DNA of 64,000 bases from Mangifera indica. Lineage: Eukaryota > Streptophyta > Magnoliopsida > Sapindales > Anacardiaceae. Below the pieces are notes generated by a model, which worked only from the letters and a program-made list of their open reading frames with translations, made no database searches and was not told the DNA's origin. The stretch is from contig NC_058150.1 of NCBI RefSeq assembly GCF_011075055.1, positions 434,001 through 498,000 on the forward strand, read 5' to 3'. Shown here piece after piece: positions 1 to 11,384 of this stretch; within the stretch, counting starts at the first letter, position 1; the number at the start of each line of letters is the position of its first letter. Position numbers and translations under genes: made by a program.

Positions 1-100
1 GAGAGAAAAGGAACAAAGACAGGTGAAATGTAATGAGAGGGGGAATCATAGGGAGATGTGTCAAAAGTTTTATAATTTGAAAATGACAAATTAAAATGTA

Positions 101-101
101 A

Positions 102-137
<36 letters not shown>

Positions 138-140
138 TAA
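101..140. repeat. (AAT)n microsatellite
   Basis: About twelve tandem AAT/ATA triplets with one interruption are visible directly in the sequence. Confidence 0.9.
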
Positions 141-1719
141 TGTAAACAGCATATATCGATTTCACACAACTTTTATATACATATTTATTAAGTACTCTCC
201 TATTTAAAAGTAGCGAAATCAATTGTCTATATAAAAATAAATCTCATAAGTTAAGGTTGGATAATAAATATTAAAGATATGTATAAAATTTTAAAGATTA
301 TATTATATTAATATTTTTAAGTATTTAAATTAATAATATTTCAAATTCAAGGGGTCAACTAACCCTTATTAGCTTTTTTAAGGAATGTAATTGAGCGAGA
401 AAGAGTAGCTTTTTATAATTTCGGTCATTTTCATGTTCTTTTAAATATGAAATTTATATTATAAATATTTGTGGGATAACTTTCTTCTTTATTCTCTATC
501 TTTATGAGATAAAAATTATTTCTTTCTTTTCGTGATAGTACAATTATGATATGAGTGTATCATCCTAAATAATTACATAATTATTTTTTCTTTTTCTCTT
601 ACGGATGTAGAATTGTATATAAATAGAGTGACGACCATTTTTGTAACTCATACATACGATTACTCTTTGAAATTTTCTCTAAAACAATCAAACATATAAT
701 AATGAATGTAGGCTTTGAAATCTCATTGTATTTTCAATTGTTTGCATGAATCTACACCCTAATTATGTTTACCTCTCGTTAGTGGAATTTCCACTATAAC
801 AAATTCATTTTTACAATTATATGATTATTATGCATTTATTTTGAGAAAATATTGAAAACATTATGGACCAAACAATGAGAATCAGAATTATTAGTGGGCA
901 AAGAGAAAAGAGTTCTATGGAATGGAATATTGTGAACTATTGCAAACTTGAATATTATTAGCCGACGGTTTTAATATTCGGGTTAAAAAAAAAAAAAAAG
1001 TATGTCTTTATTTGATTCCCAAGCTTTGGCTATTATATTACCTACAATTAGACAATGCATGTCATATCATATTAATGGGGTTTGGTACTCATTTTTTACT
1101 TTTGTATAGGACTAGTTAGGCAAGAAATAAAATATGTGGGTCTAGAGGACAATTACTTGACCATTTTACCCTTATCATATCCCTAGAATTATAGATTGCA
1201 ATAATACTACATATACGAACAAGTGAATACTAAAATATATTAAATAAATTGATATATTACCATATAATTTTATGATTTATAATTAAAGTAAACAATCATA
1301 TTATCTAATTATATAATAACACTTTAATTTATTTATATTCATCCGTTTCAATTGAGATATTAGGGTTTGTTTTTAAGTATTGTCTTTACTTTCTATTTAA
1401 CCATTGGATTAGACCAAATAGTTTTATTTTGACTAAACGAATGATTAATTGAAGGGTGTTTGTGTGGAAGTTTGCACCATGGGAAAGTGTATCGAACCTT
1501 GGTGGATTATAGTACAAAAATATGAAAAGACACATGAAAAAAGTGAAAAGTCAGCATTTATCGTTTGAGAATACAAAAAGTCTATGTCTACAAAAATGAA
1601 AAAATACATAATTGTAGCACTAACAAATTTAAATTGCTAAGAGTATCTCTTGGCATGTGTCTCTATCTATGTGCTTGTTTTGTCATGGGTATCATATTTC
1701 TATCGATAGAAATGTATAA

Positions 1720-2062
1720 TAATAAAAGTCAAAATTACATGTAGAATTATCTCATGAAATGTAGAAGTTGGTAGTTTAATTGGTAACATCGTGATCCTTA
1801 TGTGGTTGAAAAATAATTATACTTTAATTATAATTATCAAAGTTAGGGGAGTAAATCAAAGAAAATGAAAAACACTTATTGAATATTTGATAATAAAAGT
1901 CAAGATTACATGTAGAATTATCTCATGAAATGTAGAAGTTGGTAGTTTAATTGGTATCATCGTGATCTTGATGTGGTTGAAAAATAATTATACTTTAACT
2001 ATAATTATCAAAGTTAGGGGAGTAAATCAAAGACAATAAAACACACTTATTAAATGTTTGAT
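1720..2062. repeat. Two-copy tandem repeat, 171-bp unit
   Basis: A unit beginning taataaaagtca starts at 1720 and again at 1891, and runs to about 2062. The two copies differ by a small number of substitutions. Each contains the words agttggtagtttaattggta and, further on, tgtggttgaaaaataatta. The first matches the RNA polymerase III A-box consensus. The second is only a weak echo of a B box. It could be a duplicated remnant of a tRNA-derived SINE, but no clear SINE tail is seen. Confidence 0.8.
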
Positions 2063-3754
2063 AGAGTACAAAAGTTATGACTGATTTGATTCTTGTTTTT
2101 TACTTATGATATCTCGAGGTAATTATGTTATATTTGAGACTTTTAATTGAGTCGTAGGTAAAGTAATACTTATCCGCTAAATACCCTTAAGCTTGATTAA
2201 GAAAGTATTTTGACTGCATAATAGATGATAATATTCTTTGGTGTTTACTCGGTGGATTAATTTGAAGCCAATAACAAAAAGAATATGATGAATACACCAA
2301 ATGTCATGCCCAACAACCTCAATCCTTTAAGGATAAAAGGGTAATTTAACTTCATATCCAATAAAAAGAAAACTATTTTATATCTTTAAACTTTGACTTT
2401 TTTCAATATGGTCCACATGTTTGACAAATAGTACAACACCCCCACCAATGAAAAAGAAAAATAGTTTATAATTTATAGCAATTGAGAAAGGTTAACTTCA
2501 GACAAAGTCCAGAATTTCTGTTCTTAGTTTTTGAAAATTGCAAGAGTTGATTCACCTTAAATTTGTTTAACTCACGTTTAAGCCTGGCTAAAGTTAGGAA
2601 AAATGACTTATTTTTAAAATCGAATCAAACTTTAATTAGAGAAAGTTTGATTTAAGAGTTGGACAAATAACTAGATTTAATTTAAGTGTAATTCACAATT
2701 TAATTTAAATCACATTAAATAATTATCAAAATAATATCATTTTACTTTTTTTTTTGAATAAAACAATATCATTTTATTAATAAAATACGAATTTAAATTA
2801 TGAATTTGACCCATAAACTCAAATTGAGCTTCAAACTTCGAATTTAATTATTGAACCAAACTCGACTTACTATTAACATCGGTTTTACAAACTTAAACCA
2901 AACCATTTTTTATTCAAATTGAACTCGATTTAGAAAATATTCAGAGTCAACTCAATTTATATCCACCCCTATAATTTTTTTTTTAATAAAAAATCCTAAT
3001 CCTAATTAAATATTAATCTAACTTATATTAATATTTTTCCAAAATAAAAAATAATAAAAAAGAAATACAACCAAATTCAATGTCACCAATACTTTCTATA
3101 TTAATGGATTTGTACTGATACATCAATATATTATCATGTAATTAAATGATCATAAATTAAATATAAATAATCAAGTAAATTATCTAATCATATAATAACA
3201 CAATAAACATTAATATTTCCCATTAACATATCATACAATATACATGGAATTACTCATTCAATATTAAGAACATATTATATATCAAATAATCTCATAATTC
3301 CAGTTCCGTTTGTTTGGATTATTATTTGGTTCTTACAATTGCGCTATTATTTTGCCTATTGGTATTATTTAGGGCCTCTGACAAGTTAAGCTCATGAAAA
3401 TTTAATAGACCTAACAGTAACTCTTGTTTAGCAAATTAATGGTCAGTCAGATCACCATTTGACCTGGATCAACCCTTTTACCAAGTTAATCTCTGGTCTG
3501 AGTCTGAAAACTTTGGACAAAGTATTACTCTTAAGAGAAAACGGATTCAATAACTCTTTATTTACATATCTTGTTGTGGGGTGAAATCATGAATAAAAGC
3601 CAAAATTTGGTACAAAAATGAAATCACATGAGAGGTTTCCAGGAAAATGATATGCTGGTGAGGTGACCCATCCTTGTTTGGAAGGGCAGAAAATTTGGTA
3701 CGAAAATCATTATAAAGCAAACTTGTCTCTGTGAAACTTCCATTTCTCCATTCT

Positions 3755-4654
3755 ATGGCTTCACCAGCTTATTTGCCCATGTGGGAAAAGTGCTTTTACT
3801 CTGCTTCTGCTTTTGCTTTCTTCCATCATCGGCAGCCGAGCTTCAGCAGTTTCAACACCCTGTTAACAGCTGATGGGTCTCTTAGCTTTTTGGTCATTGG
3901 AGATTGGGGAAGAAGGGGAGCGTATAACCAATCTCAATTTGCATTTTTGGCTTTTTTTAAATTTTTTAAATGAGTATTAACTGGTAACCCTAGGTTCGAA
4001 TTGAGCCAAACTCAGTATTAATATAAGCTTGAGCAAGATGAGCTTTGAAGAAGAGGAGTTTGAGCCCCAATCATTTAGATCAAACAATGTTGTTTTGCCA
4101 CTAAAAAAATTAAAAAACGATGTTTTGTTACAATTGTATTATAATGTAACTATGACTCAAAAGGAAGTTGTCTTTGCTATGCTTCCATAATGACACCGCA
4201 GCTCCAATTGACATTGTTTTACCAGCAAAATCGAACTGTCTGCAAACTTATTGAATCAAATACCTCCTGGTTCAAGCTCATTTTTTACAACTCAATTCAA
4301 GTTAACAATTATGCTCGAACCAACTCAGTTTAAATCCAAAGTTACCATCAGATATGAACAAATTAATATGTTTTTATGTTTTTGGGTGCTCTAATTATTT
4401 ACTTTATTTTTTTTTGTTCATAATTATTTAATTATATAAAAACATATTCAGATGTTAAGACTCTCTATTCATACATGAAATATGGTTTTTTTTATTATTT
4501 AATAGTAAAATAAATAAGAAAATTTATGAATTTTTGCTACAGATAGGAAAGATTGAAGAAGATTTAAAGATAGATTTTGTGGTGTCAACTGGAAACAGTT
4601 TCTATGAGAATGCATTGAGAAGTGTAATGACAGTATTTTTACTTAATAAAATAT
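3755..4654 (+). pseudogene. Purple acid phosphatase relic (PAP17/PAP3/8 type), truncated and frameshifted
   Basis: Two fragments match the N-terminus of low-molecular-weight plant purple acid phosphatases, which are secreted metallophosphoesterases. Fragment one has a signal-peptide-like start (ATG 3755). In a shifted frame it continues as [12 protein letters not shown], then [16 protein letters not shown] with the metal-ligand GDWG motif, then YNQSQ. The frame changes between signal and catalytic parts, explained by one extra t near 3869-3871. Fragment two, after a good acceptor (ctacag) ending at 4542, reads QIGKIEEDLKIDFVVSTGNSFYENAL. The family motif is STGDNFY, so the bridging metal ligand Asp is Asn here. 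The donor after YNQSQ is degenerate. The rest of the enzyme (the GNHD, VVGHH and GHDH blocks) is absent downstream. The neighbour is the DUF760 gene, as in Arabidopsis, which supports a decayed orthologue rather than a random fragment. Confidence 0.82.
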
Positions 4655-4914
4655 TTTGGATCAGAGCCTCATCTAGACTTTCTGAATTTGAAGCATCCTG
4701 TAACGCATACGATCTAAGATGTTACGCAAATTTCATATAAAATGAACCATAACTCAAGAAGCAAACTGTAATATAGCACCTCTTTGCAAACCAATTGGCA
4801 CAAATTATTAGGTATGTGCTATCGTCAGTAGACCTCAGCTATAACAGTTCAGTTTGGTTAGTTGAGACTATAAGATAGACTTTGTTTTTGTATGGTTGAA
4901 GGTGAAAACATAAT

Positions 4915-7334
4915 TTAATTCATGACAAAATGGTACCTCGAATCCACATAGCTTTCTACATCCCACAAGAACGAACCAAAAGTCACAGCCTCCAGAACAA
5001 GTCTCTTTAAACCACCAAAGCTGATCCTGAGGAGTTCATCATTTGAAGAATCAACAGTACCCTGAGGTGTAATAACAATCTCCGATCTGCCAAATAGTGC
5101 TTCAGTGTGCTTCTCAATGATGCTAACAGCCTCTTTGGATCTTATAGCTGCATATCTTTGAAGTGTCTCACCATCAAAAGACATCACATACGTTCGCAAC
5201 CGAGAGGCCTTTATCCCATAACCAAACCCTCCAGTACTCATGCCACCAGCCCAGGATGAGACTTCAGGGTCTGAAGAGACAGCTTCATAAGATCCCTCAC
5301 TGCCTGGTCTCTTGTTGTCCACAGCTTGTTGAATAGTAGTCTCTTCATCTGATGCATGTGGAAGAATTTTCATGGCATTTTCAAGCTGAAACCGCTGATC
5401 AACACGCTTTAGGAAGTATCCGTACATCACTGAAGCTGCATAGACTTGTCCAACCCTGAGCTTGCTTATCTCTGCTACAGAGTTTGAGTCACTCAACCGA
5501 TTACCAAGAATGAGAGCTAGATGGTTCTGGATCATCTCATAGGCTTCAGAAGAGTGAAGCTGCTCAAGCTTTTCATCATGGTTTGGCCATGTGTCCACCC
5601 GACCAGAAGGGTCAGAAGAAGAGGGGGCAATTGAAGGTATCAACGAAACATTAGCATCCATGAATTTCTGTACAACCAATGCATATAAAATCTCCTCCAA
5701 AGCCTTTCTCCTTTCATTAGCCTTCACCTCTGCGATTCTCCTGGTAATTTGAGAAACCATTCGTCAAATTCAACAAATCACATATAAGATACATAAATTC
5801 CAACGATCATGTGGAGAGCCTAGTAATGCAACCAATAGACATTATAAACTTTTATGTAACTAGGGTTAGTATGTTTATTATATGAGGTTCCACAGTTTAC
5901 ATTATTTTGAATTAGTGAATTATCATTAGTTTTAGCTTAAATTAATTTTTAATTGGAGTGTTACTTCAAGAGTTATGGACACATTTATATGCAGTCGTAC
6001 AATGCAAATCCTGCATTTTTCAAAATTTGGATATTTTGGCTTAGCCGATAATAATATCTTTAGAGTAATCAATGAGTAAGATTATCCATCATAAGGGGGA
6101 GAAAAAAAAACAAATGCAACATATGATACTGTATTTCATATTCAAATCTTTGATTCATATCTATAGTATGAGTCCATTTTTGTAGAATTACTACTTTTGA
6201 AATTCATCTTGCGTTCGGTACAACATTGTATTCTTGAAACAGAAAATAAAGCATACACTTATATTTTCCAAAATTTTCATTTACTTTCCACAATTTCTAA
6301 TGGTTGAAAAAAGTATATTATTTTCTCCTTCAATAAATAAATTAAGGAAGAAAGATAATCAACTAACCTATACAAAACCAGGTCAGTACCAGAAGCAGAG
6401 GGTTCTCCCTTCGTCTCAGCATCACGGTCAGTTTGAAGCTGCTGAAGTTGCTGCTCAACTGCTGCAGGAACAAGATGCGGGTGACTTATCAAGATCTGAG
6501 ACAAAAACTGTCCTATAGGAGACTCCAGCCGAAGTGGAGCAATTGACCCAGCTGAGTCTGGAGATGAAGACGCTCTAATGGCCACACATCTCCTACTTCC
6601 TCTACCTATTCTCCTATGCAACGGCTTTGAGAACAAAACTGAAGAATGATGCTGCAGATCATGGATTCATAGAAAAAAATAAATCAAGAAGCAAATAAGC
6701 ATGTTTACTTCATATTTATAGACTACCATATAAAAATTAGCAATACTACATGTAAAAAGGGTAGTTAGTAACAGGTACAAACAAATTAACTTATCATCAT
6801 GCGATTCAGTGATCTAATTGTTATTTTGCCTTTAATTGAAAACCATCTAATCGCATGATGAAAGTCAGTTTGTTTGTACATGTTAGTAACCATTTGTTTG
6901 TACATGAAATATCATTATAAAATAAACAGAACAAAAGCAAATCAAATGATTAATCGGAGATGTGATATTGAAGAATAAACATAATAGTAATCATGACACC
7001 TCGAATCATATAGTAAGAGCTTAGAATTGGCTTATATGCATTCGATTTCACCATAATGTTTGAAACTTCAATTAGAAAACACAAAATTCACTATGCAAAA
7101 GCTAGTTCTAAACTCTGAAAACAGTATTAGAAATAAGTGTTCAACTGATTCTAAATTTCGTAAAGCAAAATTGAAAAACGGAAGAAGAATCGATACCCTG
7201 ATTGGCGAGTGTGAAACAGTACCGAAACGCACGAAATCGGGACCGTTAGCAGACAAACAAGCTGATCTAGTAAACGAACCGTGTCTACTGATGCCGATTG
7301 AAGATCGAACCACACTTGCCGTGGTTGCATCCAT
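4915..7334 (-). CDS. DUF760 chloroplast protein, At3g17800-like (UV-B-induced protein)
   Basis: Three exons on the minus strand: 7334-7197, 6651-6368 and 5740-4915, giving 415 aa; Arabidopsis At3g17800 is close to this length. Splice phases agree: AGG/GTATCG, CTGCAG/CAT, TATAG/GTTAG and TACCAG/GAGAATC. Residues 1 to about 67 are rich in Ser, Arg and Ala and poor in acids, as in a plastid transit peptide. They are followed by the conserved core starting LESPIGQFLSQILISHPHLV. The third exon carries RRIAEVKANERRKALEEILY, the KFMDANVSL block and the ending VDSRYHFVMN. The DUF760 fold has no established catalytic role. The Arabidopsis homologue was named for UV-B induction. Intron 1 (6652-7196) contains a 109-bp MITE. 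Identity of the family is firm, function is unknown. Confidence 0.92.
6773..6881. mobile_element. Small MITE with 9-bp target duplication, in intron 1 of the DUF760 gene
   Basis: The ends are inverted copies of each other over roughly 30 bp: the left end reads aggtacaaacaaatt and the right end, reverse-complemented, atgtacaaacaaact. Both arms continue into a shared catcatgcgatt word. The element is flanked by gttagtaac at 6764-6772 and 6882-6890, an exact 9-bp direct repeat expected of a target-site duplication. It has no coding capacity. A 9-bp duplication suggests a Mutator-type transposase acted in trans, which is inference. Confidence 0.8.
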
Positions 7335-10300
7335 CTTAAAAAATTCTGCAAAATACAAGCAAACAAAATTTAACTGAAAAATGAAAAACAGATAAAACAA
7401 CACCGTTTTCTATATTGAATATGAAGAAGAGTGCCTTGAATTGAAACACGAATCTAGTAACGAAGAAGAGAAGAGAAGCCAAATAAGCCCTAGCGTGTGC
7501 AATGTACAGAGAGAACCGGAGAGAAAAATCGAGAAGTTCAATTGAGACTTGGATACGATTCTTGAGCTGGACTTTTTGTGATGGCGGACTTTAATTTATA
7601 GGTAGATTATAACTTGTGATAAACGTTGTCATTAGCTTTATATGACCAAAATGCCCCTATTACCATTTTACCTTCGGCTTTGTATAGTTTAATCATTGTT
7701 CAACTATAGTTAGATTTGACCTGAGCTGCTTTAATTAGACTGGATCAGTCAAGTTCGAGTTATAAATTGAATTTATTTTTATAAAATAAATCAATTTTAA
7801 ATTAATTTAAATATTCGAGTTCAAACCAATTTTAAATTATTTTAAAACTAAATTTAAATTTTATATCATCATTTTTTAGTAGACTTTCTTATATTTTAAT
7901 CAATTATAAACTTTACCTTATTTGGATTCTATCGCCATATGTTCAATGAATTATACTCATATGAATATAGTATATAAGGATGTCAATTTGACATTAAAAA
8001 TAGGGATTTGCCTACCTCATCTCATATAAAAAAAAGATTATTCTATATAAATTGAGAAATGGACAAAAATAAATACAATCTTTAACATATACAAGTCATC
8101 ACCTCGCCCCCCTCCCCACTCCTCTATGGCCTTGAAGTTATTTTAAAATATAATTTACAAAAAATATTTATTACATTTATAATTATTTGCCCCATATTAT
8201 TATTATAATAATAATACTTAAATGTAGAGAATGGAAAAGAGGCAAGGAAGGGAAGAGGAGAGAATTAACTCTCATGTATAGAGGATGAGAATCCCTCATG
8301 ATCACCTTAATAAAAATAAAGAGGTGGTAACAATGTGTCCCACTTGCAGAGGCTGGGAATAGCCATCCATATCTCTCTCTTCTCTATTGCCATTTGGTAA
8401 TGCAAATACATTAGAGGTAAATCAATTTTAGAATCTGTTCAATTTTGAGGTGTTCTCCTTAATCACTTTTATATTTTTAACAGTGCAGAGAGAAAAAGAG
8501 CAAAGATTAGGGATAATTTTGTTATCTTATTAAGGAGTTGAAAATATTTTTTGGTATGGAGAAAGGGACAATGATAAAGCAAGCTTGGGGAAATCTCTGG
8601 GTTAGAGAGACGGGCCCAATTGGGCTTACGTGTAGGCTTGTGGGTTCAGAATTTTCACTCAGAAACCTGTGTGGGTTGTGTCTTTGACTGCGCCTCTGGC
8701 TGTGGTGGCCTCGACTCCCCAGGCTTTTGAGGCTCATGCCACGCGTCTTGTTTTGAGTAAAACATTCTTTTGTGGCGTTACGTTTCTCTCTTCTTTAATA
8801 TCCACCTCAGTTAATGGGCTAGACTAGGCTAGCCGTGCCGGGTTGGCTCTCAAAGCCCATTTCGTAGTTACACACTTAAAATAATGGTATTTTTTCAAGA
8901 GTGCTAATAAAAATTTATTTGTCAAAATTGAAATACTCCTGTTGCCGCTCTGAAGTATTCTTGCTTTTTGACTAGGCCTATCAATGGGCCCTAGGCTAAA
9001 ACAGCCCACTTCAAACGGGCACAGTGAATAAACTTGTGGATTATACCAAAGTCTATTTTCGAGTAAGTCATGTTAGAACTTGTGAAAAATGTCTCATGGG
9101 ATAGAAAGATGAATCCACAAAAATTTAAAATTATAAAAAAATTTAGTTTTTACCACTCAACTCATCAAAAAATTTATAAAATCACAACTCAAGTAGTTAT
9201 GGGTCAAATCTTAGATTATATTAAAACAGATTTTGATATGACATGATTTGTAATACAAGAAATTCAAACTTTCTAATAGTTATATGGGTTTTCTAACTAG
9301 TGTAAAGAATATAAGATTCATCACAATAAAAATATAATTTATCATTCACCTTCCCAATTTGATCCAGGTAATAGAACTCCTCAACCCCTTTTCGCGATTT
9401 TCACTTTAACACCTGTGATGCCCTCCATGGTTTGTTGGATATTGTGTTTACATTTGAAGAGACAGATTTCAATATGGGCATTGAAGGTTGACATTGACAC
9501 TTCCCGTGTTTGTTTCCTCTGATTATATCTGTGATTTGGTGAATAATAGGAGTTTCTGGTATAGGATTCAAGGGATAAGATAGCTGCATGACATTCATGA
9601 GTCTTCTTACCTTTTTTAACCGGTTTGGCAGTTCATGATTAAGACCACTCTTTGCTGATAAGCTTTGAATCTTTCCTGCGCTGTATAAGGTTGCCTTTTT
9701 TGGCTGGCTTATTGACACTTTTAAACGTGAGCGATCTACTCTTACAATCATGGACAAATATTTGCCCGACGGATTTTTAAAATTTAAAAATTCAAGATTA
9801 AATAAAATTAAAATATAAAAGAGATAATAAATAAATATTAAAATTTAAGAGGAATCAATAAAAAGGTTAAATTAACATTTCACATATATAAAACTAAAAA
9901 AATTTTAAAATTAGGTTTGCCACTATAGATCACAATGCAAGATATCCTAGTTGGGTTTTTGAGGTGGATGTTGTGCAAAAAAAATCTCAAAATATTTTCT
10001 TATCTTTGAGATCTCTGAAGATATTGGTGCAAAAAATTATATTAATAAGAAATATACTAAATTATAAATATGATCGAATGAAACGTTTAAAAAACTAAAT
10101 GATATGAAATGTGAGAGACCTATAAGACTAATCAAGTAGAAACATATGTAATCTATGAAAACTAGTCGAAAAAGAGATACTTTGTATATAAGTGGTTGTG
10201 GGCTAGGCGAAAGTAATAAGGCATGACATGTCATGGGTCATGTTGCATCCAAGCTTGTTTGATAGTTTGGTCTTATGCACAAAATCTCAAGTTTCATTGC

Positions 10301-11384
10301 CCTCACGATATAATGGGGTATGCTTTGATTGGATAGACTACGATGCATTATATTTTGTGGGTTATGTCCCAACGACTCCAACAATAGTGGAAAGTGTATA
10401 ATTGCATTATTTATATTTAATTAATAATGATTGTTATCCGATTAAGACTTAATGAAACCCTTAGATTGTAAGAGATGAATTTGACGGAATTACAAACATT
10501 TAATGCACAATCGATAAAATAACAATATATATACTAGAACTAATTCCAAATTGACGTCTCTTAAAACGAAGTTACATACTATCATGTAATAAACATGTTA
10601 ACTCAAAACTTCGGTTTGATAGTAAGCCCTCATCATCTCATTAATACGGAATGAAACTCCAAGGCTGTAGAGGACGAGTGTGGCACAAGAGGAGATCATA
10701 AACCTACTTTAGAGTTATATGTAATTATGTAATAAATTTGTTAAGTCCTACAACAATAATCCAGGTAGACATTTAATTCATTTCATGATTTTAATTTGAT
10801 AAGAAATGATTACTACGATGGAATTAAACTCCATAAGAAATATTTGGTATTTCTTATTAAAATTAATAAATAAACATAACTAAAATTATTTATTTTATTT
10901 TATTTTAAAAACAATTAACAAGATAATTAGTTTGATTAATTCAATTAAAAATAATAAAAATTTAGTCTACTCAATAAAAAATCTGAAAATTTAATTCTTT
11001 AAATTGAAAATTTTGAAGGTTTATCTCTTTGACAAAAAAATAAAAGTTCATCCCCAGGATATAAAAAATGGTGATAATTATGTAATTAATAATTTCATGT
11101 ATTGTTAAATGCAAATACTTATATGGAAATAACATAATTATTTTATTAATTTTATAGGTGGAAAAAGCTCCTAAACCGCCTTACTTTTTTAATTATAAAA
11201 TAAATTAATAAATACAATTTTCAACAGAGTAGTTAAAGCAGTTTTCGCTTAAAAAAAAAAAAAAAGAAAGGCTCATATCTCTCCACTTGTACAAAATTTG
11301 AAAACATTTTCTGAGTGTGAAACTGGAAACGATTTTGGCTTTTCGTACTCAAAACCTCCGCTCTGAATATTCCTTGACAAGAAG
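7335..11384. other. Intergenic spacer between the DUF760 gene (-) and XLG (+)
   Basis: The first about 250 bp (7335-7590) are likely the 5' leader and promoter of the minus-strand DUF760 gene. The segment after 11280 is the leader of XLG. Between them I see no recognisable gene. One 116-codon reading frame lies at 9401-9751 on the minus strand and is described separately. The rest is AT-rich with A/T homopolymers. A moderately less AT-rich stretch at 10240-10700 could be an old transposon but has no identifiable ends. Confidence 0.5.
9401..9751 (-). other. Unrecognised 116-codon open frame
   Basis: From an ATG at 9751 the minus strand is open for 116 codons to a stop at 9401. The predicted peptide is basic and starts MIVRVDRSRLKVSISQ. 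It has no membrane segment, no signal peptide and no motif I recognise. Base composition is slightly richer in GC than the flanks. It may be a chance frame, an exon of an unidentified gene, or a transposon remnant. No splice-compatible neighbouring exons were found. Confidence 0.2.

Larger units (their letters stand above)
1..3754. other. Intergenic spacer, AT-rich, repeat-laden
   Basis: No coding region is recognisable on either strand here. The stretch holds an (AAT)n microsatellite near 101-140, a two-copy 171-bp tandem repeat at 1720-2062, and decayed AT-rich sequence of the type seen in all the spacers. Around 2540-2975 there are alternating forms of words such as caaactcaaatt and aatttgaa, ending in tatccacccctat. 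That ending resembles the terminus of the hAT-like element at 37018-37210. The segment 3115-3300 resembles the recurrent stem-loop family best seen at 40311-40420. Confidence 0.6.

Noticed and set aside
1768..1790. tRNA gene suggested by an A-box-like word
   Set aside because: No cloverleaf can be drawn and the B box is degenerate, so this is not a functional tRNA gene.
8522..9009. Two minus-strand frames of 61-71 codons
   Set aside because: No start context, motif or homology; probably chance frames in a slightly GC-richer spacer.
10240..10860. Possible LTR fragment in the spacer before XLG
   Set aside because: Less AT-rich and polymer-free, but no TG...CA ends with flanking duplication were found.
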